Shown here in pieces: positions 16,136 to 25,046 of a stretch of DNA of 25,046 nucleotides. Origin of the DNA: Colimorpha sp002372855 (GTDB lineage: Bacteria; Bacteroidota; Bacteroidia; Bacteroidales; P3); contig CAMOOR010000028.1 of the NCBI GenBank assembly GCA_946621635.1, forward strand, positions 1 to 25,046, written 5' to 3'. Under the pieces are notes generated by a model. The model saw nothing but the letters and a program-made list of their open reading frames with translations, made no database searches and was not told where the DNA came from. Made by a program: the position numbers and the translations under genes. Positions within the stretch are counted from its first letter, which is position 1. Every line of letters starts with the position of its first letter.

Positions 16136-16175
16136 CGCAATATGCGCGTTACCCTTTCGTAATGCGCATATTGCG
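16136..16175 (+). promoter_or_regulatory. Hairpin over the start codon of the giant T9SS protein
   Basis: CGCAATATGCGC (16136-16147) and GCGCATATTGCG (16164-16175) form a perfect 12-bp inverted repeat with a 16-nt loop. The ATG at 16162-16164 lies at the loop/stem junction, and codons 2-4 plus part of codon 5 lie in the stem. In mRNA this would mask the initiation region; as DNA it could be an operator. Confidence 0.65.
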
Positions 16176-19100
16176 TTTTATAATAACGGTTCTTCTGATG
16201 GGGGTGGCCTGTACGGCTGCAGCCCAGACGGGTTGTGGCCCTGTGGCGACGCCGTGGAGCGAGAGTTTCGACACCTACGGCAGCGGCGCCATGCTGATGC
16301 CGCCCTGCTGGGCGGCGGCGCACAACTACGACCTCGGCCCCCGTCCCCACCTCGACACCACGCTCCGCTATAGCGGCAACGCCTCGCTGATGCTCTACAG
16401 CGGCACCCTCACGGGCAGCCACTACAGCATGGCCATAGGCCCCGAAGCCGATGCCGACCTTGCGGAGGGCTACTATATCCGTTTCCGGTACTACGCACCC
16501 ACGACCTCCGTGGCCCTGGAGGTGGGCGTGTGCGACGACACGGGGCGCTACACGCGCAACTTCGTGCCCCTGGACACCCTGCATGCCGCCCAGGGCGGGC
16601 GCTGGCAGGAGGCGATGGTGGACCTCGGCGCCTACGGCGGCACGGGGCGCCGCGTGGCCTTCCGCCTGCAGCGGTCGCTCCAGGCCGAGGCCTGCAGTTG
16701 CCACATCGACGACCTGCACCTCGAAGGCTGCGGCACCTCGGTGCCCACGGCCTACCACATAAGCCACAACAGCCTCACCGTGGCGTGGGAGCGCTACGGC
16801 GCCGGAGCCATACGGCTGGAATACAACGGCACGGTGGTGGACAACGCCGAGTCGCCGCTGACGCTCACGGGCCTGCAGCCCCTGACGGAGTACACCGTCG
16901 GCATCGGCTGCGCGGGCGACGCAATGCAGCAGCTGACAGTAGCCACCCTGGCGGGGCCCAGTCTAGAGGCGGCCTGCTACGAGCCCTTTGCCTCTGCCGC
17001 CCTCCCCTCGGGATGGCTCTTCCCCCTGGCGTGCCAGCCCACCGTGGAGCAGGGCACGCTGACCCTGCGCCCCTCGGAGGGCGACACCTGCCTGGCGGTG
17101 CTGCCGCTGACGGCTGACGCCCTGGCGCCGGCCGACCTCACCCTGGCCCTGCGCTTGAACGCCCCGCCGGGCACGCGGCTGCTGGCGGGGGTGATGGACT
17201 ACGCCCTGGAGCCGGAGAGCTTCGTCGCCGTGGACACCCTCGAGGGCAACGGCGCGTGGCAACGGCATGTCGTCGGCCTGCAAGGCTACGGCGGCACGGG
17301 GCGCTACCTGGCCCTGATGGCCGTGGGCGCGGGCACGGTGCAGGTAGACGATGTGCGGGTGGCGCGGTGCATGATCGACAACGTGCGAATGTACGACCTG
17401 ACCGACGGCGCGGTGACCCTGGCGTGGGACACCCTGGCGCTGACCGACGGCGCGGGCATCGCCATCGAATACGGCCCGCATGGTTTCGCCCCCGGCAGCG
17501 GCACCGCCGTGGCGGCCACCGCCAACCCCTTCACCCTCAGCGGCCTCATACCCTCGACAAGCTACGACCTCATTGTCCGTCCCGCCTGCGGCGACAATGC
17601 CTGCGCCTACGACCGCCACAGCCTCACCACCTTCGCCCACGAGGTGGCGGCGCCCTACTGCGTCGACTTCGAGCAGGAGGAGACCCTCCCGCAGGGCTGG
17701 GTCTGCGGCCAGGGCACGGCCGGTGTGGGCACCACCTCGTATGAGGGCCTCCGGGGCCTGCACCTGGGCGCCGCTTCGCTGGTGGCACTGCCGCGCATAG
17801 GCACCGACGACAGCCTGCTGCTGGAGTGCTATGCCTACGGCAACGGCATGCTGGAGGTGGGTTACATGACCAATCCCTACAGCACCTTCGAGCCCGTCGA
17901 CACCCTCGTGGGCGGCAGCGGTTGGCGCCGCCACCTGGTGCCGCTGCTCATTCCCGACGGCAAGGTCGTTGCCCTGCGCAGCACCACGCCCTGGTACCTC
18001 GACGCCCTGGCGCTGCACGGCGACGCCGTGGCGGAGGCCACGGTGACCGCCATCGGCCAGACCTCGGCCGCCATCGCCTGGCAGACCCTCCGGGGCGGCA
18101 GCGTGGAGGTGGAGTACAGCCCCGTGGCGTCGGCCACCGCCGACTTCGCCCCCGGCAGCGGCACCACCCTCACGGCACAGGACAGCCTCACCCTCAACGG
18201 CCTCACCCCCGACACCCACTATACCCTCCACCTGCGCCCCAGTGGCGACAACGGTGCGGGATGCCTCTACCAGATGGTGCACCTGCAGACCGCCGCCGGG
18301 GCGGTGGCCGTGCCCTACTGCGAGAACTTCGACGCCCTGAACAACCTGCCCCCTTCGTGGCGGCGGCGGTCGGAACTGGGCGAGTACCCCATTGTCAGCA
18401 CCGAGCGCAACCGCTCGCCGGGGCGGTCGCTGCGCTTCTCGGCCACCGCCAACCGGCGCACCGTGGCCCTGCTGCCCGACTTCAGCACCTCCAGCGAACA
18501 CCTCACCCTGGCCTTCTGGGCCAACGCCACCCTGCTGCCCCAAGGGGCCATGCTGCTGGTGGGCCACATGGACAACCTTGCCGACATGGCGACCTTCGAG
18601 CCCTGCGACACTCTCCTCTTCGACCGCAGCGACGCCTGGCAGCACCACCTGGTGGACCTCGGCACGCGGCACCAGGGAGTGGCCCTGATGCTGGTGGGCG
18701 GCGGCAGCGGCGAGACGCGCGTCTTCATTGACGACCTCTGCCTGGAGCCCTGCGTGGCCGAGGGGGTGCGGATTGCCTCGCTCGACAGCACGGAGGCCAC
18801 CGTCGAATGGACCAGCCACGGTGTGGCAGCGATGGACATCGAGGTGCGGGGTGCCGGCTTCGCCCTGCGCGACACCTTCCCGGCCCCGCCCGCCGTCATC
18901 CCCGGCCTTACGCCCGACGCCCCCTACACCTTCACCTTCCGCGCCCTCTGCGACTGCGGCGGCCCGGGAGGCACCTACTACAGCGGCTACGGCACCTCGG
19001 GCAACGTCGCCACCGACCAGACATCCTCCATCGGGGTCAACACGCGCCAGAGCATCGTCGCCACCCCCTGGTGCGCCGACCTCGAACAGTACAACGCCGG

Positions 19101-22100
19101 GCAGTACTTCCACACCCTCCCGGTGAGCGACCGCAACTACCACTCCGGAAGCCACAGCCTCATCGTTGCCGACAGCGCCCAGCTGGTGCTGCCGCCCATG
19201 GACAGCGTCGCCGCCCTCACCGTGGGCCTGCACGCCTACGCCTCCAACGAGGCCGGCCTGGGGGCAGGAGTGGTGACCGTGGGCGTGATGCATGCCCCCG
19301 ATTCGGCAGAGACCTATGTCGCCGTGGACAGCATGGCACTGACGCGTCCGGGCGAATGGCAACGGCTGTGGTTCGACCTTGGAGGCTATTCCGGCCAGGG
19401 CCACTACATAGTCATCCGGCTGAAAGCCACGGCATCATGCACCTTCTTCCTCGACGACCTCGTGGTTGCGCCCTGCGCCATCGGCCAGACCGCGGTGGAC
19501 GAGGACGGCACCGTCACCTGGCAAGGGCTGCACAGCCCCTCGGCGGTGGCCATCGAGTATGGCCCGCAGGGATTCCTCCGCGGCAGCGGCGAGAGCCACA
19601 CCGCCACGGCGTCGCCCTTCACGCTGCCCAACATCACCCCCGGCGAGAACTACGACGTCTACCTCACCCCCGCCTGCGGCAACACCAGTGTCTGCCTTAG
19701 CACCAAGGTGACCCTCGGCGCCTCCGCCGCCACGCCCTATTGCGAACAGTTCGAACAGGCGCCGCCCGAGGGCATGCCGTCGGGCTGGAGCATCGGCCGC
19801 ACCTACGGCGGCACCCCCGCCATAGCCTCCGGCACCAACAGCAGCCTGCGCCTGAAAGGCCATGCCGCCGCCACCAATCGCAGCATCGCCGTGCTGCCCC
19901 TGCTGTCGCACAGTGGCACCCTCCAGCTGAGCCTGAGCCTCATGGCCTCCGGCACCAACGCCCGCCTGGCCGTGGGCCATGTGGGCAGCGACGCCGACCC
20001 CAATACCTTCGTGCCCACCGACACCCTCTGGCCCGACGCCGCAGGGCGCTGGCAGCGCATGGCCGCCACCGTCGACCTGCCGCCGCAACGGCGCTTGGCC
20101 GTCAGCTGCCTCTCCATTAACCAAGTCGAAGCGCAGATGTTCCTCGACAGCCTCGCCGCCACACGCGGCGTCTCCCCCACCCTCTCGGCCCTCAGCGCCC
20201 ACACCCTTGCCGTCGGCGGCACCACGGCCACCATCGAGTACGGCCACGCCCCCTTCATGCAGGGCGGCGGCGACACCGTCACCGTAGGCCCCGACGGCCT
20301 GGTGCTCGAAGGCCTGCAGGCCGAAACGGAATACTGGGTCTACACCCGCGAGGACAGCACCACCCTCACCTGCATGCCCCCCGCCCGCATCACCATGCCC
20401 GCCGAAGCCGCCCTGCCCTTCTGCCTGGGTGCCACCACCTTCAGCCGTCTGCAACTGCCCGAGCTGGCCATCGATTCCCTCCGCCGCCTGCACCTCTACC
20501 TCACCCTCCAAGGCCCCTGCCAACTGCAGGTGGGCGTCATGGAGCGCAACGGCGACTGGGACCGCCTCGCAGCCGTCGACACCGTGGCCCTCGCCGAAGG
20601 CCAACGCCAGCAGGTGCACGTCGCCCTGGACTCCTATTCCGGCCACGGCCGCTTCGTGGGCCTGCGATCCCTGGGCGGCGACGTCGATATGACCGACCTG
20701 ACCGCCACGGCATGCCCCTGGGTCACGGCGCAGCTATGCGACGACAACAGTCTCCTCCTCCTCGGCAACGGCACCGCCGAATACGGCCCGGCGGGCTTCA
20801 TCCCCGGCAGCGGCACCTCCGTCACGGTCACCGACAGCCTCCGCATCGCCCTGGCCGACACCACCCTCTACGACCTCTACCCCTTCTGCCCGTCGGAGGG
20901 CAGCCCCTGCTACGCCCCCCTGCAATGGCGCACCTCCTACCATGCCGCCCTGCCCTACTGCGCCAGCAGCCACGACACCGTCTACACCCTCACCGCCGCC
21001 CCCTTCAATCCCGCCACCGTCCGTCTGCCCATCTTCGACGAGAGCAGCCTCGTGGCCGACCTGGAGGCCTACCGCTCCTCGGCCGGGGTGCACCTGATTA
21101 CCGACGGCGACACCCTCGACCTCCCCGTGGGCCAGTGGCAGAGCCTCCGCCTGCGTCTTTCAGGCCCCTGCCGGCCCACCTTCACGGCCGTCGGCAACGG
21201 CACCGTCAGCCTGCGCCGCATCGAGCTCGACCGCTGCGCCCTGCCCCTGGCCGTCACTGTGGGACAACCCGGCGGCCGCGGCGTGGAGCTCAGCTGGGAC
21301 ACTGCCGACGGCGCCGACCCCTTCTTCGTCGAATACCGCCTGGCGGGCGGCAGCGCCTCCACCACCGTCCGCGCCACCGCGCCGCCCCTCGTCCTGCAGC
21401 TCCTGCCCGACACCGTCTACCAGCTGACCCTCAAGTGCGACTCCCTCGGCACCTCCTGCCGCGAGCCCTTCACCGTGGCCACCCTCGCCGACCCCCGGCC
21501 CCTGCCCTACTGCACCGCCTTCGAAGCCTCGGCCTCGCTGCCCGTCCCCGAGGGCTGGTACAGCACCGGCGACGGCCACAGCCGCTACCTCGTGCTGCCG
21601 CAGTTCGACATCGGCACGCTGCAGCAACTCAACGTCCTCCTCCTGGCCCACACCGTCGCCGCCTCGCCCGCCGTCACCCTCGGCGCCATGGCCGACGCCG
21701 GCAACCCCGCCACCTTCGACTCCCTGGCCCGCCTCGACGCCGACGGCACGGGCTATCAGCGCCTCTTCCACTCCCTCGCCACCTACTACGGCAACGGCCG
21801 TTTCCTGGCCCTGAGGCTCGACGGCGACGGATGGATCGACATCGCCCACCTCTCCGTCGACACCTGCGCGGCCTACGCCTTCGCCATGACCGAGAACGAG
21901 ACCGGCCACGTGGTGCTGGAGTGGCAGCAGCAGGGAAGCCCCACGGTCGTCGTCGAATACGGCCCCCTGGGCTTCGCCCTCGGCCAGGGCACCACCGTCG
22001 AGGCCACCGCCTCGCCCCTGCGCATCGACAGCCTCGCCCCCCTGACCGACTATGCCTTCTACGCCTCCTACAGCGGCTGCGGCAACAGCTGCCGCCCCAC

Positions 22101-24873
22101 CGTGGCCGACACCTTCCTGGTCTTCACCCCCAAGGGCGGCACAGGCTGCATCGACTACACCGACCTCCACGCCTCCTACGTCAGCTGCAAATACGGCTCC
22201 TACAGCAATCCCACCGAATACACCGGCGTGGTGGACAAGGGCTTCCAAAGCCCCCTGTCGCGCCACACCGTCCACTTCGACACCACCGAGCGCGACGCCC
22301 GCACCGGCGGCCTGCTGCGCACCGTCCCCGAGGGCGAGCAAGCCTCCGTGCGCCTCGGCAACTGGACCGCCAGCGGCACCGCCACCCCACAGGCCGAGAG
22401 CATCACCTACGCCCTCACCGTCGACACCAACGACTTCAACCTCCTCGTGCTGCGCTACGCCGCCGTGCTCCAGGACCCCGAACACTCCGCCGACCTCCAG
22501 CCGCGCTTCCGCCTGCAGATACTCAACCAGAACAACCAGCTCATCGACTCCTGCAGCATGGCCGACTTCATCGCCAATCCGAACCTCCATTGGCACCAGG
22601 CCCCCAACGAGGTGCTCTGGAAAGACTGGACCACCGTGGGCCTCGACCTCAGTCCCTACGGCGGACAGACCATCCTCATACGCCTCATCACCAACGACTG
22701 CGGCGAAGGCTCCCACTTCGGCTACGCCTATTTCACCCTTGGCTGCTCCACCAAGCGCATGCGCTCCGAAGGCTGCAGCAACGTGCCCGACAACCGCTTC
22801 ACCGTGCCCTCGGGCTTCCGCTACCGCTGGTACTCCAACCAGGACACCACAACCCTCTCCGACTCCGCCAGCATCTGGGTGCCCTCCGACAACACGAAGA
22901 CCTACTACTGCGAGCTCTCCTTCGTCGACAATCCCTCGTGCCGCTTCACCATGAGCGCCTTCGCCGGCGCCCGCTTCCCCCTGGCCATCATCGACACCGC
23001 CATCACCGCCGCCAACTGCCAGTACGACCTCACGCTCACCAACCGCAGCACCATCTCGCCCGACGGCGTCAACCCCCTGGGCACCGGCGAACCCTGCGAG
23101 ACAGGCCTCTGGCTGCTGCCCGACAGCACCACCTCCACCGCCGCCAGCCTCTCCTTCCACTTCGCCGACACAGGCCTCTTCGACATCACCCTCATCGCCG
23201 GCATCGCCGACGACCAGTGCACCGACACCCTGCGGCGCACCATCCACATCACACGGCCCTTCCCGACGACAGCCCTTGCCGGCCGCACCCGCCGCTGCAG
23301 CAACGAGCCCGCCGACACCCTGCGGGTGCTCAACGCCGCCAGCTACTCCTGGCAGGGCGGCGGCAGCACTCCCCTGCTGCTCACCCCCCTGGCCGACACC
23401 ACCCTGACCTGCTTCACCGTCGACTCCAACGGCTGCCCCGACACCCTCGGCCACACCCTCCGCGTGCTCCCGGCCTACAGTTTCCACCTGGACGACACCA
23501 TCTGCAACACCGAAAGCTCCTACCTCTGGATCGACACCACCCTGACCGTCGACCAAACCTCGGGCACCCTCAGCCGCACCCGCCGCCTGACCACCGTCGA
23601 GCAGTGCGACAGCGTCCTCACCCTCGCCCTGACCCTGGCACCCTCCTACTACATCGACCACCACGACACCCTCTGCCACGACCAGGAGCTCCCCTTCTTC
23701 GACACCACCCTCGCCACCAGCGGCTCCTACCTCCACACCGACACCACACTCCACGGCTGCGACAGCCTGGTAACCATGCACCTCACCATCGTCCCGCGCG
23801 CCTACGCCACCCACCGCCACACCGTCTGCGACTCGCTGCGCTGGCTCGACGGCAACCTCTACCTCGCCGACACCCTCGGCCCGCTCGACACCCTCCTCAC
23901 CCCCCGCGGCTGCGACAGCGTCGCCACCCTCGACCTCACCGTCCACTACTCCACCTTCTCCCTGGCCATCGACACCTTCTGCCAGGGCAGCCAGTACCTC
24001 TTCCGCGACCACACCCTGACCGAAGGCGGCCGCTACGCCGACACCCTCCGCACCCTCCACGGCTGCGACAGCGTCCTGGCCATCGACCTCACACGCCTCG
24101 ACCTGCCCCAAATCGCCATCAGCCACGACTACGACTGCGACAGCCTCTACCACCACCTCGAAGCCCGCACCGACGTGCCCTACTTCGTGTGGTCGGCCTC
24201 GCCCTTCGACACCACCCTCGACGGGCAGGAATACAACGCCCTCATCGACGTCCATCCCCTGCGCAGCACCGAGTACACCCTCTATGCCGACTACGACGAG
24301 CGGCCCCACTGCCCGGCCACCGCCAGCGTCGTCCTCGGCCCCGTGGGCAAACCCCACGCCCAGCTGAGGGTCATCCCCCTGGCGCTGATACCGCCGGCCC
24401 ACGAATTCGACGCCTACGACAACAGCGCCGAATACGCCGAACGCGCCTGGTACATCAACGGCCAGCGCCAGGCCGAAACCTCGCGCCACCTCCACGCCGA
24501 AGCCCCCGAAGGTGCCGACACGGTGCACATAGCCCTCGTCGTCGACGACGGCCACTGCTCCGACACCGCACGGCTCTCCGTCCCCGTGCTCTACAGCAAC
24601 TTCGCCGCCCCCAACGCTTTCACCCCCGGAGCCGACATCAACAACACCTTCCAGCTGCAGACCCACGGCATGCTGCACGGCGAGCTGCGCATCTACAACC
24701 GCCGCGGCATGCTCGTCTTCCACACCACCGACCTCTCCGAGCCCTGGGACGGCACCTCGCCCAGCGGCGACCCCTGCCCCATGGGCAACTACGTGTGGGT
24801 GCTGCACTACAGCGCCGTCACCCGTCCTGGCGCCACCATGGAAGCCTCCGGCTCCGTCCTCCTCCTCCGCTAG
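16162..24873 (+). CDS. Giant multi-module T9SS type B surface protein (2903 aa)
   Basis: The start is the first in-frame ATG after tnaA and opens a signal peptide (MRILRFIITVLLMGVACTAAA, cleavage near 21-22). About nine modules follow, with starts near nucleotides 16225, 16975, 17655, 18312, 19060, 19732, 20416, 20953 and 21501. Most open with P[YFW]C(x)nF and continue as a MAM/cleaved-adhesin-like jelly roll carrying YxGxGRxxALR, then an FN3-like part with IEYGPxGFxxGxGT and a TxYxL strand. Modules 7-9 are shorter. A different jelly-roll-like domain spans ~1993-2197 (CIDYTDLHA...LSPYGGQTILIRL). Ig/PKD-like segments follow, then four ~50-residue repeats ending in CDSVxxLxLT (~2444-2650). Residues ~2813-2903 are a gliding-motility-associated C-terminal domain (NAFTPGADINNTF, RIYNRRGMLVF, WDGTSPSGDPCPMGNYVW), which marks export by the type IX system. 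Adhesion is inferred. Confidence 0.9.
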   Translation: MRILRFIITVLLMGVACTAAAQTGCGPVATPWSESFDTYGSGAMLMPPCWAAAHNYDLGPRPHLDTTLRYSGNASLMLYSGTLTGSHYSMAIGPEADADLAEGYYIRFRYYAPTTSVALEVGVCDDTGRYTRNFVPLDTLHAAQGGRWQEAMVDLGAYGGTGRRVAFRLQRSLQAEACSCHIDDLHLEGCGTSVPTAYHISHNSLTVAWERYGAGAIRLEYNGTVVDNAESPLTLTGLQPLTEYTVGIGCAGDAMQQLTVATLAGPSLEAACYEPFASAALPSGWLFPLACQPTVEQGTLTLRPSEGDTCLAVLPLTADALAPADLTLALRLNAPPGTRLLAGVMDYALEPESFVAVDTLEGNGAWQRHVVGLQGYGGTGRYLALMAVGAGTVQVDDVRVARCMIDNVRMYDLTDGAVTLAWDTLALTDGAGIAIEYGPHGFAPGSGTAVAATANPFTLSGLIPSTSYDLIVRPACGDNACAYDRHSLTTFAHEVAAPYCVDFEQEETLPQGWVCGQGTAGVGTTSYEGLRGLHLGAASLVALPRIGTDDSLLLECYAYGNGMLEVGYMTNPYSTFEPVDTLVGGSGWRRHLVPLLIPDGKVVALRSTTPWYLDALALHGDAVAEATVTAIGQTSAAIAWQTLRGGSVEVEYSPVASATADFAPGSGTTLTAQDSLTLNGLTPDTHYTLHLRPSGDNGAGCLYQMVHLQTAAGAVAVPYCENFDALNNLPPSWRRRSELGEYPIVSTERNRSPGRSLRFSATANRRTVALLPDFSTSSEHLTLAFWANATLLPQGAMLLVGHMDNLADMATFEPCDTLLFDRSDAWQHHLVDLGTRHQGVALMLVGGGSGETRVFIDDLCLEPCVAEGVRIASLDSTEATVEWTSHGVAAMDIEVRGAGFALRDTFPAPPAVIPGLTPDAPYTFTFRALCDCGGPGGTYYSGYGTSGNVATDQTSSIGVNTRQSIVATPWCADLEQYNAGQYFHTLPVSDRNYHSGSHSLIVADSAQLVLPPMDSVAALTVGLHAYASNEAGLGAGVVTVGVMHAPDSAETYVAVDSMALTRPGEWQRLWFDLGGYSGQGHYIVIRLKATASCTFFLDDLVVAPCAIGQTAVDEDGTVTWQGLHSPSAVAIEYGPQGFLRGSGESHTATASPFTLPNITPGENYDVYLTPACGNTSVCLSTKVTLGASAATPYCEQFEQAPPEGMPSGWSIGRTYGGTPAIASGTNSSLRLKGHAAATNRSIAVLPLLSHSGTLQLSLSLMASGTNARLAVGHVGSDADPNTFVPTDTLWPDAAGRWQRMAATVDLPPQRRLAVSCLSINQVEAQMFLDSLAATRGVSPTLSALSAHTLAVGGTTATIEYGHAPFMQGGGDTVTVGPDGLVLEGLQAETEYWVYTREDSTTLTCMPPARITMPAEAALPFCLGATTFSRLQLPELAIDSLRRLHLYLTLQGPCQLQVGVMERNGDWDRLAAVDTVALAEGQRQQVHVALDSYSGHGRFVGLRSLGGDVDMTDLTATACPWVTAQLCDDNSLLLLGNGTAEYGPAGFIPGSGTSVTVTDSLRIALADTTLYDLYPFCPSEGSPCYAPLQWRTSYHAALPYCASSHDTVYTLTAAPFNPATVRLPIFDESSLVADLEAYRSSAGVHLITDGDTLDLPVGQWQSLRLRLSGPCRPTFTAVGNGTVSLRRIELDRCALPLAVTVGQPGGRGVELSWDTADGADPFFVEYRLAGGSASTTVRATAPPLVLQLLPDTVYQLTLKCDSLGTSCREPFTVATLADPRPLPYCTAFEASASLPVPEGWYSTGDGHSRYLVLPQFDIGTLQQLNVLLLAHTVAASPAVTLGAMADAGNPATFDSLARLDADGTGYQRLFHSLATYYGNGRFLALRLDGDGWIDIAHLSVDTCAAYAFAMTENETGHVVLEWQQQGSPTVVVEYGPLGFALGQGTTVEATASPLRIDSLAPLTDYAFYASYSGCGNSCRPTVADTFLVFTPKGGTGCIDYTDLHASYVSCKYGSYSNPTEYTGVVDKGFQSPLSRHTVHFDTTERDARTGGLLRTVPEGEQASVRLGNWTASGTATPQAESITYALTVDTNDFNLLVLRYAAVLQDPEHSADLQPRFRLQILNQNNQLIDSCSMADFIANPNLHWHQAPNEVLWKDWTTVGLDLSPYGGQTILIRLITNDCGEGSHFGYAYFTLGCSTKRMRSEGCSNVPDNRFTVPSGFRYRWYSNQDTTTLSDSASIWVPSDNTKTYYCELSFVDNPSCRFTMSAFAGARFPLAIIDTAITAANCQYDLTLTNRSTISPDGVNPLGTGEPCETGLWLLPDSTTSTAASLSFHFADTGLFDITLIAGIADDQCTDTLRRTIHITRPFPTTALAGRTRRCSNEPADTLRVLNAASYSWQGGGSTPLLLTPLADTTLTCFTVDSNGCPDTLGHTLRVLPAYSFHLDDTICNTESSYLWIDTTLTVDQTSGTLSRTRRLTTVEQCDSVLTLALTLAPSYYIDHHDTLCHDQELPFFDTTLATSGSYLHTDTTLHGCDSLVTMHLTIVPRAYATHRHTVCDSLRWLDGNLYLADTLGPLDTLLTPRGCDSVATLDLTVHYSTFSLAIDTFCQGSQYLFRDHTLTEGGRYADTLRTLHGCDSVLAIDLTRLDLPQIAISHDYDCDSLYHHLEARTDVPYFVWSASPFDTTLDGQEYNALIDVHPLRSTEYTLYADYDERPHCPATASVVLGPVGKPHAQLRVIPLALIPPAHEFDAYDNSAEYAERAWYINGQRQAETSRHLHAEAPEGADTVHIALVVDDGHCSDTARLSVPVLYSNFAAPNAFTPGADINNTFQLQTHGMLHGELRIYNRRGMLVFHTTDLSEPWDGTSPSGDPCPMGNYVWVLHYSAVTRPGATMEASGSVLLLR

Positions 24874-24893
24874 CCGCACGTCCACACCCGTCA

Positions 24894-24920
24894 GGAAACG
24901 CAGCACACTGCGTCTCCACA
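24894..24920. repeat. Diverged copy of the 27-bp REP-like element
   Basis: GGAAACGCAGCACACTGCG and the following CTCCACA match the left-end element with three substitutions. It lies 20 bp after the stop codon of the T9SS protein, in the same orientation as the copies at 1-327. Confidence 0.8.
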
Positions 24921-24923
24921 CTC

Positions 24924-24951
24924 ATAACCCTTAACTCATAACTCTTAACTC
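24924..24951. repeat. Four tandem heptamers next to REP copy
   Basis: The units are ATAACCC, TTAACTC, ATAACTC and TTAACTC. They are the same heptamer family as at 328-397 and again lie immediately to the right of a 27-bp REP-like element. Confidence 0.85.
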
Positions 24952-24997
24952 CCCCAACGAGGGGTCAAATTCGGCCCTTCTTATATCGTTCCCATAT

Positions 24998-25046
24998 ACT
25001 TCTCATATACTTCTTATATAGGTGATATAAGAAGTATATGAGAAGT
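24998..25046. repeat. 22-bp perfect inverted repeat at window edge
   Basis: The arms 24998-25019 and 25025-25046 are exact reverse complements around a 5-nt loop (AGGTG). The left arm overlaps a direct tandem repeat of CATATACTTCT (24993-25003 and 25004-25014). The right arm runs to the last base given, so the structure may continue beyond the window. It could be a palindromic intergenic repeat or the edge of a longer array. Confidence 0.85.

Noticed and set aside
16130..16137. TATTTTCG as a -7 box for the T9SS giant
   Set aside because: It has one mismatch to TAnnTTTG and no TTTG at the right distance upstream. Read-through from tnaA is at least as likely.
14719..16161. Extension of the 2903-aa protein upstream through tnaA
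   Set aside because: The frame is open there but its translation is Arg/His-rich noise from the wrong frame of tnaA. The signal peptide starts at the ATG at 16162.
16162..16227. Lipoprotein signal (Cys17 in LLMGVAC)
   Set aside because: The -3 position is Gly rather than Leu/Val/Ile, the Cys lies within the hydrophobic core, and an AAA|Q-type signal peptidase I site follows.
21160..24921. 1253-codon minus-strand frame and 1409-codon plus-strand alternative frame over the end of the T9SS gene
   Set aside because: They are shadow frames of a GC-rich gene; only the frame ending at 24873 carries the gliding-motility C-terminal domain.
24952..24964. CCCC-AACGA-GGGG hairpin as terminator of the T9SS gene
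   Set aside because: The stem is only 4 bp and no T-run follows.
1..25046. tRNA, rRNA, transposase, integrase or replication-origin features
   Set aside because: None could be recognised anywhere in the window on either strand.

Overview
The window looks like chromosomal DNA from a Bacteroidales-type member of the Bacteroidota. Three things point there: two promoters with the Bacteroidota layout (TTTG, 19 bp, TATTTTTG), a giant surface protein ending in a gliding-motility/type B sorting domain of the type IX secretion system (T9SS), and a tryptophanase of the gut-Bacteroides kind. Genes are mostly GC-rich, while the gaps between them are AT-rich, repeat-laden and lack clear Shine-Dalgarno sites.

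Layout. (1) Positions 1-397: a non-coding repeat patch with five copies of a 27-bp palindromic REP-like element, two GC-rich hairpins, ten tandem heptamers and a strong minus-strand terminator (187-228). (2) Positions 397-13595: three genes on the minus strand, spaced 17 and 39 bp apart and probably one operon. In transcription order they are a 1667-aa secreted repeat protein with Ig-like and chitobiase-like domains, a 311-aa RhuM/PLD-like protein of clearly lower GC content, and a 2400-aa secreted protein built almost wholly of [VI][YF]GGG repeats. The two giants share a homologous C-terminal module of about 270 residues, and neither shows a T9SS sorting domain. (3) Positions 13596-14638: a divergent intergenic region with two back-to-back promoters, a four-tract G-quadruplex motif upstream of the adhesin promoter, and a duplicated ~116-bp hairpin element. 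The tryptophanase leader lies at its right edge and carries heptamer repeats and a possible 25-codon ORF. (4) Positions 14639-16015: tryptophanase (tnaA). (5) Positions 16016-16161: a TTCCGG-rich spacer with a 17-bp perfect inverted repeat, followed by a hairpin over the next start codon. (6) Positions 16162-24873: a 2903-aa T9SS cargo with about nine jelly-roll/FN3-like modules. (7) Positions 24874-25046: the REP-plus-heptamer composite again, then a 22-bp perfect inverted repeat at the window edge.

How the parts may fit together: the window is mainly a surface-adhesin locus. The large minus-strand operon and the plus-strand T9SS cargo both encode exported multi-repeat proteins, with a catabolic gene between them. 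The most unusual features are the paired [VI][YF]GGG giants around a RhuM-type gene, and the density of structured repeats at the expression-control points (G-quadruplex, leader heptamers, start-codon hairpin). These suggest, but do not prove, recombination- or structure-based variation of surface proteins.
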